A stretch of 64,000 nucleotides of DNA from Carettochelys insculpta (GCF_033958435.1 NC_134138.1:79780298-79844297); one strand, 5' to 3'; counted from the stretch's first letter, positions 21,740 to 35,356 are shown. The notes: generated by a model from the sequence alone, not told the origin. Numbers and translations are program-made.

Positions 21740-23180
21740 GCAATTGCAGAGGTCTTTTCTGGTCATAGATCTATGGGAAAATTGCCCTTTGATGTGGGAA
21801 ACTGGAAATTTGTAAACCTCTCAACAAATGCAGAAGACATGAGAGAGAAACAAATCCAGAATCTCTGCTATTTTTAACACTTTTGCTGAAACTCTTTGCA
21901 AAAAACACAGTGTTTTAAAGAGTATCCATTTAAATGATACGGTCAAATCCACCCAAAGCAGATTCTTAGGCCATTGCCTGATGACTGCAAAATGGAGGCA
22001 GTGTTAAGAACAGCTACAAAGTCAAATCAAATAAAATTTTGTTCTTCAGAAATATCTGCTGAAAAGTGCCTTCCATACTACATTCGAAAAAGAATATTTA
22101 GAGGTGCATATATAGAGATATTTCATACTATTGTCATAAAAAACAGCCCATTTTGCTCTGAGGAGAGGCTAAACTACAAAACACAGTATGAGAACCAGGA
22201 TAGCCAATAATAAATCAACTCTAGGGTTGATGTTTCAGAACCTGAGGTGTATATACATAATGGTCTTAATCAGATTCTCAACACAAAACTGTCAAAAGTA
22301 TACATCTAAGTGACAGAAAATCCCTTTGTTTGGCAAGTAGCAGAGCCGTGGTACAGCCATATCTGTACAAATCTTGAGAAACACTGGTGAAGTGTTGCCC
22401 TGGGTAACAGAATTGCATACAGGCCCAGAGAGAAGATAAGTGCTGCACCACACAGTGTAATCAATGCAATAGCACAATCCACCAGAAGCAACGGAACAAC
22501 AGTAAGTATGCCTTCACCATTCCCCAGCTGTGGTTCATTGGTGTATAGCAAACAGGTATAAAATGCTGGATAGCAGAGTCATATAAAAGGGATTCAATGA
22601 ATTATAGAAAAAGGGAAGGTTTCATTGTGTTAGGTTTTTGATGTCTCTAAAACTTTTACACCAGCAGAACCCTGAAGCCCAGTGTTTTCAAAACACGGCG
22701 TTTCTGAACAGTATTTAGTCTAGGTTTGCTTCCTGTCTTACTGTCAATAACCAGCTGCAGCCCATTGGCCAATGGCCATTGAAAGGTGAAAAGTCAACTG
22801 GCATTACATTGTATTTGTCCTGTTTTAGGTTAAGACTCGCAGGCCACACTGTGCAGTAGCATTATTAATGAAACTATTAAAATTCATTTCTACAGAATAA
22901 GATGCAGATGGAAGGAAGCACGCCTTCAGAAGACATATTTCCTACTGCAGGTAGTTGAAGAGTGGCCATCTAGAATTTAAATAATGACATTAAAGGGTCT
23001 CAGTTTTATCCCTTCCTGGATTAACATACTAGTGTGATGATATTGTTATTGGGTAACACTGAAGCGGTATTGCTGGGTATAGTGAAGCAGTCACTCTTCA
23101 GTGGAAAGAATTAAAGGAAGTTGGATATGAGAAAACCTGATAGCTGTTCCAGGGCTACTAACCAAAAGGCAAACACTTTG
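21740..23180. other. Non-coding DNA, no recognised genes
   Basis: I recognise no exon, RNA gene or repeat. The overlapping frames at 21974-22210, 22292-22477 and 22306-22551 show no conserved motif. Confidence 0.4.
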
Positions 23181-23187
23181 ACACTAT

Positions 23188-23673
23188 GGCCATGTGTACA
23201 CTGGCACAAAAGTTTGAAATGGCCATGCAAATGGCCATTTCGAAGATTATTAATGAGGTGCTGAAGTGCATATTCAGCACCTCATTAGCATGCCATTGGC
23301 CGCAGCTCTTCAAAATTGCCGCTTTTCACTCCTGCATGGCCCATCCAGATGGGGGGTCCTTTTCAAAAGGACCCTGCCAGCTTCGAAATCCCCTTATTCC
23401 TATCAGCTGGTGAATACGCAGCACTTCATTAGGCTAATTTTCACCCGCGGCAACTTCGAAGCTTCAAACTTCAGCTGCTACGAATAAGGGGATTTAGAAG
23501 TTGACAGGGTCCAACATGCACTCTGGCACTTTGGAGTTTGAAGCTTTGAAGTTGCCGCAGGGGAGAATTAGCCTAATAAAGTGCTGCATATTCACTGCAG
23601 CACTTCATTAGTAATCTCCCATCACCCTGATTAACATACCCCCTTCGAAGTTGGAGGCAAGTGTACACAGCCC
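23188..23673. mobile_element. Foldback DNA element with TTCGAA arms
   Basis: The left end GGCCATGTGTACACTGGCAC pairs with the right end, reversed, GGGCTGTGTACACTTGCCTC. The arms contain paired GAGGTGCTGAAGTGCATATT / GCAGCACTTCATTAGT segments, and CCGCGGCAACTTCGAAGC pairs with CTTTGAAGTTGCCGCAGG. TTCGAA occurs repeatedly. Non-coding; it belongs to the same broad group as the elements at 6685 and 50656. Confidence 0.65.
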
Positions 23674-24019
23674 AGGAGAGTGAATATTTAAGCTATAGGA
23701 CAACATTGGCATAAGAAAAAATGGGTATAAACATGCCATGAATCATTCAGGATGGAAATTAGGAGAAGGTTGCAAGCTGTCAAGAACAAGGTTGTGCCTC
23801 TTCATAGGAATTGTGGAGTAAAAAAATATTGAGTTTTAAGACGGAACTTGATAAAGTTATGGGTAGTTTTCTATGACACAGTAGCTCATGGGAGAAGGGG
23901 ATGGAACTCAGTCGCCATTGTGGTTCACTTCTTATGTTCCTAATATCTCATACTCCAGGACTTGAATCCATCACCAGTAGGACCACAAAGAGTGCTGTCT
24001 CACCACGTGTTGACATAAT

Positions 24020-24960
24020 TATACAAAAGTAGAGTGCAAAGGGACTTTGTGAGATCATCTGATCCAGCCCCCTATATTGAGTCAGGACCTAGACCATGTC
24101 TGGCTATGTTTGTCCAACGCATTCATAAAATTCTCCAAACACAGGGATTTCACAACGTCCCCTTTATGGTTAAAAAGATTTCATAATATCCAGGGTAAAT
24201 CTCTCTTGTTGTGGATTTAGCCTGTTACTTCTAGTCCTACTTTCCTTTGACATGGAGAATAATTGATCAGTGTCTTATTTAGAACAGCCCCTAACATATT
24301 TGAAGACTGTGATCATATTCCTATTCAGACTTCTTTTCTCAAGACTAAACATGCCCAGGTTTTTAACCTCTCCTAATAGGGCTGGTTTCTAAAACTTGTT
24401 ATCCTTTTTGTTGCTCTCTCCAGGACTCCCCAGTCTGTCCACATATTTCCTAAAATGTGACACTCAGAATAGCACATGTTGAGGCCTTATCAGTGCCCAG
24501 GAGAGTGGGAAAATTACATCCTTTGTCTTACATATTATATTCCTGTTCATACATGCTATTAGTCTTTTTTTGCAATGCCATCACATTGTTACCTCATATT
24601 CAGATTTTGATCCACTATTCTCCCCAGATCCTTTTCAGTAATACTGCTGCATAGCTCTCTTTTGCCCATTTTGTCATGATGCATTTAATTTTGTCTTCCA
24701 AGTTGTAGTACTTTGCACTTGTCTTTATTGAATTTATTCTTTCTTTCTTTTTGCTGTTTTCAGATGAATTCTCCAATTTATCAAGGCTATTTTGAATTCT
24801 AGTCCTGTCCTCCTGGTCTGGTGTCAACAAGCTATACCCCTGAATGCTAACATTCCAATCATGAGATTTATCCCACCAACTATCTATAATTCCAACTAAG
24901 TCACACTGTAGTTTATGGACTGATAATTTTAGTTCTTTCAGCTTAATCCCCAAACTGTCT
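24020..24960 (-). mobile_element. CR1 LINE copy with an internal deletion
   Basis: The minus-strand 3' end is near 24020 (GATCCAGCCCCCTATATTGA, then CACAGGGATTTCACAACGTC). The 3' ORF2 tract runs to about 24815 (TACTTTGCACTTGTCTTTAT). On the same strand, directly upstream, the frame 24953-24615 begins with a CR1 endonuclease segment, DLVGIIDSWWDKSHDWNVSI. The stretch between endonuclease and late reverse transcriptase is therefore missing. It is divergent and inactive. Confidence 0.7.
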
Positions 24961-26860
24961 GTATTTGTTACAGACAGATAAGATTCTGATCAGATCTACC
25001 CACTCTTTTCCTTCTTGTTACTCCTATGACCCAAAAGTAATTTTCCATTTCCCCACACCCACAACATTAGCCCTCTGTTAAGCTCACATGATTTGCATCT
25101 ACCTATGGGTTTTTGTCATCTTTGCACCTAATATAAAGGTCTCCTCCTCACCAGATAAGGAGTTCATCTGTGAAGATAAGCTTCCCTTTCTTGGTCAGGC
25201 TGACCCTATCTCTTTCAGAGGACCTACTTCTCAGAGCAGCGTAACATGGGTGGGAGACCATCCAGGAACAGCACATCACAGTAAAGGAAGCCAAAGCCCC
25301 CTTGTTTACACCATCTGCCCAGACATGGATTCATCTCTTCCTTGCTGAGGTTTTACCTTCAACTGTAAGGAGGGATAAGAATGTGCTAACTGCTTAAATC
25401 CTAACAGCTTCATCTTCCCTCCAGAGTCACTGCCAATCTGCTCAGGGTCATACATGGCAATGTGATTAGTGTGCATGTAGATGAGCAGCATGGGGTAAGG
25501 GCCCACAGTTGCAAATGAGCCTTGCAAACCTTTCTATGACAATTAAGGCACAGGTGAGAGACAGGACACCCCTCGGGATATCATGTCAGCTCACCAGATG
25601 GATATCTTCATCCCCTCAGAAGGGAGTCCCTGACCATCAGCAGCTGATTGTCCCACCTCTTGGCTTGGTGGCCATAAATATCCCAGCTTTGGGGCATGTG
25701 GCTTCTCCTCCTCAAGCCACTTTGGTCAGATTCTCTCCTCCTGTTTGCAGTATAGTGTGTCTATTTTCTCCTTAGTGGGTAGGGGACATGGATAGGGAAT
25801 GGTGGCAAGTGGCCACTGTCCTCCCCATAGAGTAGCCAGTCCCCCTTCTCTTCTGGTGCCACTGTAATGAACTGCTAACATCCTCCATTCCATGTGCATC
25901 TTCCCAATGATGTCTTTGCACTGCTAGATGCTATGCTGGGACCCTAGGGACCCTTAGATTATCCAACACACTACTGCAATAATATTTGCACAAAATATGA
26001 CTTGTAAACTCTCATATGAAAGTTAATAGCACATTAGTAATTAATATCATTGCAAGAGGCATGTGTTAACATTATATGTGAAGTTACCAGTTCCCTCTGT
26101 ATAAAGATACTAGAACTTGTTTAAGACCAGACAGACTAGCCTAGGTCAGTCATAGACAAAGGAATGTGGGTTTACCTCAGTTTACATATGAGCAGTAAAC
26201 AAAGCCATGGAGCTAAACTGATGGGAATGATAGAGAGTCTGAAAGCAAGAGACAGAGACATGACTCCTGCTCTCCAGAGAGACACAAAAGACTAAATCCC
26301 CAACAGGCTTGCTGACTTGCAAGAAAAGACATCCCTTTTCGGGGTATGAGAAACTCCTTTTTATCTTTTCCCTTTAGAAGACAAATGAACCAAATAATTT
26401 GATCTCTGTGATGGGTCTTGGCCAGGCTGACCATTAAAAGCTAGAAAGGAAACAGTGTGTGAGAGAAACCATCTTGAACAAAGACTGTATCATGCTAGGG
26501 TAAGCTTTTGGCCTTTCAGAAGTAAGTTCTCACTTTTATTTGCTTGTAACCTTTTCTGCTTCTCTTTTACTTGGTTTCACTTAATCCATATCCTTTTGTT
26601 AAGAATCTTGGTTTGCCTTCTTTATGAATCGTTGGTGCTGTCTAAGGGCAGATGGACGTGTACTTCTAGAAAGCTAGCACTCTGGAGTGTATTGATGTCT
26701 CTCAAAGGCAATATTTTTACACTTTTTTGTATGGGGGCCCCGTGAGAGGGAGGGGTCTCTGCAGCAAGATAGTTTGAGGATGAATTCAGGAATGGAAGAG
26801 TGTTAATGCTGGCTTGGATGGAGTCACCAGGTTGAGAAAAATCAGGGGAAGGCTTGTAGC
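24961..26860. other. Non-coding DNA, possibly more CR1 5' sequence at its left
   Basis: No gene was recognised. Because CR1 endonuclease sequence ends near 24950, the following bases could hold CR1 ORF1 or leader sequence, but I see no motif. The minus frame 25306-25527 is open without family features. Confidence 0.35.
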
Positions 26861-26869
26861 TGGCTGTTG

Positions 26870-28400
26870 GGGTCTAAAACAAAACTGCACAGCCACACAG
26901 ACACCTAGAGTTTTAAGACAGACAGTAACTGAATTCTGTACTGGATGAGCCCTAACATATCACACATGACCCACCTTTTCCTGCAGTTCTCTGTTCTTCT
27001 TGATGAAATATGTCAACAAACACGGTTCCCCCTCCCAGTTTTCTTCAGCAGGATTATGCAGGACATATTTCTCGAGAGTTATGACTGCACCCCATAAAGG
27101 AGTTCCAGGGTTAAGATGCCTGGAGAAAGGGAGAGGAAGAGGTAACAGTGGGAATGACAAAGTGCCTGTAGGCTGGAGAGGCTGTCCCTCTGTGTCTGAT
27201 AGAGGCCACACCTCCTCACAGTTTCAGTCTACTAAAGCCTTCTCCAAGCAGGAACAGGGGAAATTTGTTGCTTTCAAGGGACCCACTCTTCAAGCAGTGC
27301 AGGCCACACAGAATGGAGACTAGACTGTGCCCAGGAAGGGAGGTAGCACAGGCTATCCATTTTTCCGTTAAGTAAAGCAGAGCAGCCAACAGTCAAGGGT
27401 CTGGTCTGCAATCAAGCAGAGTGACAGCAGTTTATTCACCCCTTCACTAGGCAGAGAGAGACAGCAACCAGTCAGGGCTCAGGTGTGAGGGTGAGTGCCA
27501 CATGCAGTCTTTGGGGCTCAGGTTTGAGGGTAAATGCCACATGCAGGCTATGGTGAGCTAAAGAGCAATAGGCCTCTTGGCCTATGGAGAGAGAGTATCG
27601 CCACTCCAGTGGGGGAGCAGCAGGGGCAGCCCCCTCCCAACCAGAGGAGCCCTGGGCTGGCCAACCCCAGCACTATTATCTCCTCCCACTTCCCCAGACC
27701 CACGTGCCTGCTCTGGAGAAAGCTGCAACCTTGTCTCTTAACTAAGACACTTTTGACATTCCCAATGAAGGTTCTGAGCCAAGTAATCCCAACCTGGAAC
27801 CTTCACAGTCCATATCAAATAACAGTTTTCGTCAGAGCTACTGCAACAGTGAATCCAGCCCCAAGCCCTTATAATTTCCAAGCCCCTGGGTAATTGTCCC
27901 CTTTGCTCTGCTCCTGTCAGAGCGCCTGGGCTGGGTAGGCACTGGCCTGCCCAACTCCACCACATCCCAAACCAGGATCCAATCAGTGATGGAGCAGTCC
28001 ACCACTGGGTCAGCAGGAATCTGCCTGCAACATGATGACATGACTTCAGGCTCACTTTCCACCAGACCATTGCCTGGTTCCCCTGAGTTGCTGCCTTGTC
28101 TCCTGCTCAGGCATATCTGTGTAGAGGGGTTGTCTTCAGTCTCCATTGGACACACTCCCAAGGGCAGCAGGAGCAGTTCCTCCAGGTCAAGAAAGTCAGG
28201 GCCGACTAGAAGCTCAAGTGGGTCCCTGGGGACCCAATAGTTGTCCTTGGTGCACCATTCCAGCAGCACGGAAGGACTATCTGTTGCCACTGGCAGTTTC
28301 TTCCCAACTGAGCTGCTGGTATGGCCTTTTATATTTACCCTTCCCATCCTGCCCATCTGCTTCTGGAGTGCAGGGCATGGCCCTCTTGGCTCTGCCCACC
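26870..28400 (-). repeat. Unclassified GC-rich repeat with promoter-like and poly(A)-like signals
   Basis: Read on the minus strand, AAATATAAAAGGCC (about 28340-28327) is TATA-like. It is followed by a 172-codon open frame (28356-27838) of unknown kind, then GGTGAATAAACTGCTGTCAC, containing an AATAAA signal at about 27430-27435. This order suggests a retroelement leader, a long LTR or a non-autonomous transcript. I saw no integrase, protease, reverse transcriptase or matching second LTR. A 51-bp near-tandem duplication lies at about 27471-27560. Classification needs a library search. Confidence 0.3.
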
Positions 28401-28459
28401 AGAAGATAAACTTGGCCCTGAAGAAAAAAAATCTAATTTTAGTGCTGAGTAACCAAGCA

Positions 28460-31400
28460 TCTTCAGAACTGAAGGGTTTATATTAGAGAGGAAACTTTTT
28501 TTTTTTATTTTTGGGGAAATTTTTCCTATAATTTTATATTTCCCTTATTTTATTGTCAGTAACAAAAATGAGAAAATTAGGGCAAATTATTATTATCGAG
28601 ATCTAAATTATTATAAAGAATATTTGCCTCACAGTAATGGAGTCTGGTCAAAATCAGGGCCCCATTGTGCTACACATTAATCATACACATATTAAGGGAC
28701 AGAAGGGAAGTTTTAACTATCCCAATTTTAGCGGTGGGGGGCTGCATCTCAGAGAGATATAGGCTAAGGCTACACTACAGTTTCTACTTTGGGATACATT
28801 GACAATGTCGTTTGTTGTTTAACAAAAACTGTGTTTTTCCATGAAAAACTTTTTCATCAAAAATGTTGAGCAGCACATTAGACCACCTTTCAATATTTTG
28901 CTGACTTGGGATCCCAAAGTGCTGAATGAGGGTGGCAGGCATCGTCAGCCACCAATGTGGTATGGTAAACCCCCTGTGCTCCAGGACACTATGTTTTCAG
29001 TTTGACATAAGTTGTAATTATCAGAATTTGGCAAGCTTGGGGTGCAGAAAACCACCTGGCAAACAAACTCGCTTTAAAAATTAAAGGAATTTTCCAAGTT
29101 TGCTAGACTTGCAAGCCTAGACATACTGCAGTTTAATTGCTACTCAAATGGAGAAGCAGCAAGCGCACACTGAAGAGGAGTATTTGAGAACTCACAAAAT
29201 GTAGCTATAATGTGCTTTTACTTTTTGGAGGGTGGACATCAGAAAGCCACTCAGCTGCCTAGGCAATGGGCAAATAAAATCATTTAAATTAATATTCCAT
29301 GGACTGCAGTTATGAAATTTGTGCAAGTCATTGCTTCACTCTACCCCCTTCTCTCTAATTTTAATAGAAAGGCTAATATACCGCTTTGAAATTCACCCTG
29401 CATATCCTTCTCTTTTTATTAGCTCTGTTCTGATGTGCATATGCTAAGCATCAATAGTATTTATTGGCACCGAGTGAAATCCTAGCCACTGAAGTCAGTG
29501 GCAAAACTCAGTTGCTTACGATATTTGTGCTAGAGCACAAGTCTTCCAGAAAGCACAGCGATGCCCCACTTTCTGCATATTCTAGATGCAGTTTTGGTTC
29601 TCTGAGACACACAAAGAAGCCCAGATCAGAGGCTACAGCTACATAGTGCAGTACAAAGTTGTATTTCCTCATTGCTATACACAATCTCCATTAATAATAC
29701 TGTAAATGGTTTCTTTTAACACTGGTCTGCTAATCAGTAAGACTACAGGAGTCGGTATTGTACTCACAATGTCAGAAATGTGCATGGTCTTTTTAGATAT
29801 CTAAGACATAGTCCGTGCCCCAAAGAGCTTGTTCAGTTATCAAAGTACTACATGTGCTATTCATGTGCTACTTCAAAGAGCAATTTTCAGTGTTCTGGGG
29901 CAAAATACATTCTCCTTGCCTCCCTTCCATAGCTGATTAGTGATACACATAATCAGTTGAGCCTCAGGCATGCCTTAGAGCTACCAAAACAATCCCTTCC
30001 AGACTATAGTCACAAAACACAGATCCCCTTCTGAATGTCTCCTTTATTTCCAATGACCCCACTGGCTTGCACATGAGCAACTATTACTCAGGTTGTTTTG
30101 GTTTTGGTTTGTGATGGTGATATTTTTTTCCACTTGCTCTCCGTCAGTAGCCTAATGCCCATTTTGGTGATGTGAGTGGGTTGTTTCACACCCACCCTGT
30201 GTGCTTTTATTCAAAATTGAGTAAAAATACAACATCTTCTGTGGATACAGTGAATTCTCTTACAGCTTGTCCAGTTAGCTTCTGAGCATACTGGCTTGCC
30301 TGTGTTACACCTGTTATGCTATTTGCACTTAGATTTTGAAAGGTGATTTTATTATTCTTAACCATTATTAAGAGCATGTGCATTTCCTACCACATGAAAA
30401 CTTTGGAGGCCTTTGCAAAAAAAAATGAGCCCTCCAGACATGTTAAACTGTCTTGTGGATGTGATGTAAATGTGATGTAAGGCGAGATTGATGCACAGAT
30501 GATCTGCCCAGGAACTAGATCTGATTTTCCATGGTTTCTTCCCCCTCCCCAGCCCCTCCCCTTTTTGTTTTTTTAATTTACCAAGATTATATACCACATA
30601 AACTCAGCCTCTGGTTCTTACATATCCAGGCTGTTCATATTAGACTTGTGCTGTCTGCAATTTGGTTAAGAAGGAGAACTGGGATTTCCATGCCTTCCTA
30701 TACGTATCTTTCAACTGAAATTTATTTTAGCAATTCAAGTTATAGTTCTTTGCATCTTAAATATTACAAATGTTCAGTACCCATTCCAAGGCAGATTGGG
30801 TAAAAGAAATGAACTGCTACCATTTTAATTCTAATTGTCACTAACCTGAAGGAGCCAAGTCATACCATTCCAATGAAAGTATAGGCCAAGGACCTTAGAT
30901 TTTTTCCCGCTAGTTATGTGAATGGCAATATCATTTCCAGGACTTCTAGAAGGCAGCTGTAAGAAAAGTCAAATATATTCTGAAAATTTCCTTTGACTAG
31001 TGAAAAAAAATCAGGAAACTTGGATCTTTACTCACAAAGCATAAATAGATTTTTTAAGGATGGAAGGGACCATTACATTATCTACATCACACTCCATTGT
31101 AAAATGAGCCAATGGTTAGTTACTTTAACTGTTAAAATGTGTTTTATTTTCTGTCTGCAGTTATTTAGCTTCAGCTTTCAGCCACTGAGTCTCTTTATGC
31201 CTTTATCTACTAGATTACAGCCCCTCTGCTGTAAGAAATCTCCCCACGACAACAGATTGCCAACTAATTTTACCAATTTTCTTGGCCTCAGAAGATCTAG
31301 CATCTAGTTCTCCGCTCAGTTACACTGGTGTAATTACAGTGAAGCAAGTGAGATCAGCGTCCCCTCTCAGTGTTCTGCCCTCATCCCATTTATATCAGTT

Positions 31401-32280
31401 GAAGATGTGTGTACATATAGGAGCAGGACGCTTGCTCCCTAAAGACCCGTTTTAAAATCAGAAATTCAAAGCTAAAAATTCAAGGGCCAGAAGCTGTATC
31501 TTGTGCTACACCATACTGTTCTTTCCCCTCTCCTCATATTTTGCACAGGAGTTTCAATGCAGATTGGACAGTCGGCCTGAACTCCACATTTCTTTGTTTT
31601 TGTGGGTTTTAAAGTCCTAAAAATCCCATTTATACAATTTTTGTATCCTAATAAGGAGCCAAGAGCCGTTGCTTGTGACTTCTTTTTGATTCAGTCTACC
31701 TGCTAAAGAAAGACACTTTTAAGTGCTTATCCTTCCTTCAGTGGATACAGTAGTTTCTCATAGGGACATTTTCTTAAAGTCAAATGAAATTGTAGGGCCA
31801 AATTCAGTACTGCTGCTGTCTTACGCTCTGTTAATACCATTGTTTTTATGGGATTCTACAGGATGTAAGTCAGTTCTATGCTTGCCCCTCAGGCGCAGAA
31901 CTAATACAAAGAGAAAGTGGCAGAGGAAGCAGAGGGGACAGACTTTAACAAATTAGATTTTTATCTGGCTAACTACTTGTGGCAAATTAGTGGCTGACAA
32001 GGCATTCCACTTTTTAGTTGTCTATCCTTTAAAATCTCTTTGCACCCATCATGATAAAAACATATGTTTTACAGTCTGCAGGCTTACTTGGCATAGCTGA
32101 TAAATTTTGCTTAGCTTGTTGATTTATTGTCTTGGTGATCTTTTGTTTTGCCTTAGCAGTTCAAGATGTGTCTGGTGACAGTGTTCTTGTCAGGCTGGTA
32201 CCTGAAAGGAATTTCATCTGTTTTTTTGTTGGGGAGAAGGGGGTTGGCTTTTTTAAGAGTAAGGAGAGGTTTTCATGAGT
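28460..32280. other. AT-rich, repeat-poor non-coding DNA
   Basis: No gene or confident repeat. The tract around 29240-29470 is AT-rich and unbroken by repeats, a candidate conserved non-coding segment by appearance only. A weak CR1-like GGATGGAAGGGACCATTACA occurs at about 31058. Confidence 0.4.
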
Positions 32281-32291
32281 TTTCATGAGGC

Positions 32292-32352
32292 TTTTTTTGG
32301 GGGGGGGCGGGGGGGGTGGAGAGGGAGTTTCTGTGTGGGGTTTTTTTTTTCC
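32292..32352. repeat. Long G tracts between T tracts
   Basis: T7 is followed by nine G, one C, eight G, then GGAGAGGGAG and a later GGGG before T12. Several G runs lie on one strand within about 45 bases, enough for G-quadruplex formation. It may also be an assembly or sequencing soft spot. Confidence 0.7.
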
Positions 32353-32998
32353 AGTCTCCACCAAAATGCAGCAATAATTTAATGGTTGATATGACATACA
32401 TAAGCTTGAAACCTGGATCAAGTGACATTCACATGAAATTTTAGCCCCAAAACGAGGTCTCTAAATCCCTGTGTAATTATAGCTATCAATATGCTACTTA
32501 GTGTGTAATGTATCCACCATCCCCTCCGTAACAGCTAGAAGTGTTCAACCTGATCTTCAGCATGTGGACTTGAAGCTGGTGCATGGTAAAAATAGATTTC
32601 CTGCACTCATTATTTGAGGCTGTCTTAACTCTACAATGCTCATTTTAAGATAAAATGCTTTTTTCCAACGTATTGTTACACTTACTTACACTGTCTCCGT
32701 TTAAAATACTAATCTTATTGTTAGTTATTTTGATAGCCTAAAATATCTTGCAGCTGAACTCGTTATTTCTAGTTATGTTTCTCTTTGTTGTCCTTGCCAG
32801 CTATACCAGTTAATATGCTGCAGTATTCCATCTGATAGTTTGTGGATTAAGAACAGATTGAGATGCTTCCTTTTGAGATTAATTACTGCTGGGTCACTAA
32901 CTAGCAAGATTAAGCCAGTAAACCATTAGCACATCTAAAGGAAGTCATTCTAGAGAAATGTTCAGTTGTAAAATCACTAATTGGTTAGACTGTTAGTA

Positions 32999-33326
32999 GA
33001 GGTTGAACCTCTCTAATCCGGAACTCTCTCATCCAGCAACAGCCATAATCCAGAATGATTTTAGTTAGCTGAATTACCATTTATCAGGGGAGTGTCCGAG
33101 TTTCCCATGATCCCATAAAATTTGTTTACAGCCACCAGTCCTGGTTCTCAGTGTTCTGTACTGTTATTTTGCTTTAATTTATCCCCAAAACATCTCGTAA
33201 GAGCCCAGTAAGGAGAGAAAGTGATGGTAATGCTGCTAGACAATATTGATCTCCTGTGGTCCAGCAAATTCTCTCACCTGGCAGTGGTCAGGCCTTGAGG
33301 GTGCTGGATTAGAGAGGTTCAACGTG
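32999..33326. mobile_element. Tigger-like MITE, 328 bp
   Basis: The left end GAGGTTGAACCTCTCTAATC and the right end, reversed, CACGTTGAACCTCTCTAATC agree at all but two positions of the first 20. TA lies immediately outside on both sides (32997-32998 and 33327-33328), the target duplication of Tc1/mariner-type elements. CTAATCCGG near the end recalls the pogo/Tigger element at 4430. It has no coding capacity. Confidence 0.85.
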
Positions 33327-33334
33327 TACTGTAG

Positions 33335-35350
33335 CACTTTCAGCATATGTGTCATATGCTCATGAAGGCCACATGCTAAAATGTGATGTGATTTTCATTC
33401 TGAATATGGTGCTTTTATATCATAAATTGGATCTTAGAATGAAATAACACAATCTCTTCTCATTTGATGTGTTTTCTCAGTTTAATGTTCCTGAAGGCAG
33501 TGGGTTTGCTGCACACACTAAAGACCTGCTGAATTTTCAGTGTCTAAGCTTTTCTGGAGAGACAGGAATACAAACCATCTGCTTTTTGGAGAGAATTAAT
33601 AGGGATGCACTGCCTTGTGTGACTTCTAAATGGACAAAGAAGTTAAAGCCCTCTTGCGGGGAGGGTGGTTGAGGGAAAGCACTTTTCCTGAGGTAAATTC
33701 TCACTTGCCAATTTGCAGCCTTGGAATTTTTACAGCTAAGTTCTGAACTCCTGACAATGAGGGTTTACAATGGAAATGTTGCCAGACCCTTAACTGTAGA
33801 GACGCCACTATAATATTTATAAGTACATTATACTCTTTCCAAACATATGTGCTTATTACTTATGTCTCCGCTTCTGCCTCTCTTCTGGGGGACCTTTCTG
33901 TATAAACAAAACAGATTAGCTTACTTATACTCAGAAATACTAATTGCTCTCCATTTCTATGTGCTATGCAAAAGTCTGTCCAAACAACCAAGAGAAGATT
34001 CCTTCCCTTTATTTTACGCAGCAGCAACTCTTTAGAATGCGTAAACTTCCTTTTCCACTTTGTTCTTCTTTGCATTAGTAAATCTGTCCGTCCTGCTAGC
34101 ATTTTGGAGAGTCTTGTTTTTGAAAACATATATGTACACTGGATGGGACACTGACTTAGAGACAACTTGTACAGACCATCTTTACAAGATCTGACAATTT
34201 GGTCCTGTCTAAGTAAACAGAAGAAAAAATAGATACATAAACAAAAAACCACTTGCAGCATTGACAGTTTGTCCTGTCCAGAGAAAGCAAGTTCCCAGGG
34301 CAAGTGATTGCTTAATAGTGATGGAGGCTGACAGGAATTTCCTAGCTCTTCAATGAAAGTCTCAGAGCAGCTTGATCATTGGTACAAATACATCTAGAGC
34401 TGTTGATCCATTAGACAGACATGGCTTGCAGGTGAGAGAATGCTTGGAAGTAAACTAACTAAGCAAAAAATGAATGCATTTTTCTGTGCTGGATTTTTGG
34501 TGGATTCCTATAGATACACATCCCCATATAATGTGTAAATGGCACTCTTACTATATTTAAAGTACCGTACAGAGGGGCTGATTGAAGATCAGGTTTTGAC
34601 TAGGGCTTAGGTTTAGGTCCAGGCCTATACTGAGAAGCAATGTGAGGCTGGAGTCAATAAAGCCAGTAAAATAAGATTTGGAGCCACATGTATTGCAATC
34701 CTCTGAGGTCCAGCTTTTCTGGTGAGATTTTATGCACATACAAATCAGCTTTTGCACATATACTCCTTTCAGCCAAATATGTACAGATTTGAATCTGAAA
34801 CTAGTCAAAATTCAAAAAGGTCTAGGTTAAAGGTTTCATTTTGGTTTGTTTTCATTGGTTAAGAAATATTTCACATGCTTTTTTGTGTGTTTGGATAACT
34901 CAGAAATAAAATTGTTTGGAGCCCTGGTGAGGACATGCTTGAAAAAAATGGCTTTGAAGTAACAAAGCGATAGCTAAAGCACGATGCATTCTGGCACTTT
35001 CAGTAAATTGGCTTGTGAATAGCACTTTGTGGAAAATAACTTCTCTGGTCTGTCCTAAGTTGATTTGGCTTCTCATATGAGGAGTTAGATCAGGAGAAGT
35101 CTGCTGAGCAATGCTCATCCGTCACACGCTAACAAAGAATCCACAACAGATCATGCCACAGGAAGAATGGCCTTTTCAAAGACAGTACTTATTACATAAC
35201 AAAGAGATCTGGGGATCCACTTTCTGCACTTTCTCAATTATCTTTGCATTGCTTTACAACTTTCTAATAAGGGGTTCCAATTTTTGATCAAAATGAGCTT
35301 TTCTGTCTAGAAAATGTAACACATTTTATTGCCACGGAAAGATCTAACAA
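33335..35350. other. Non-coding DNA, no recognised genes
   Basis: I see nothing that supports an exon or RNA gene. The 147-codon minus frame at 33860-34303 overlaps two plus-strand frames and has no recognisable domain. Confidence 0.4.
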
Positions 35351-35356
35351 CATTAA

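Noticed and set aside
33860..34303. 147-codon minus-strand frame
   Set aside because: Lysine- and arginine-rich with no recognised domain, overlapped by open frames on the other strand.
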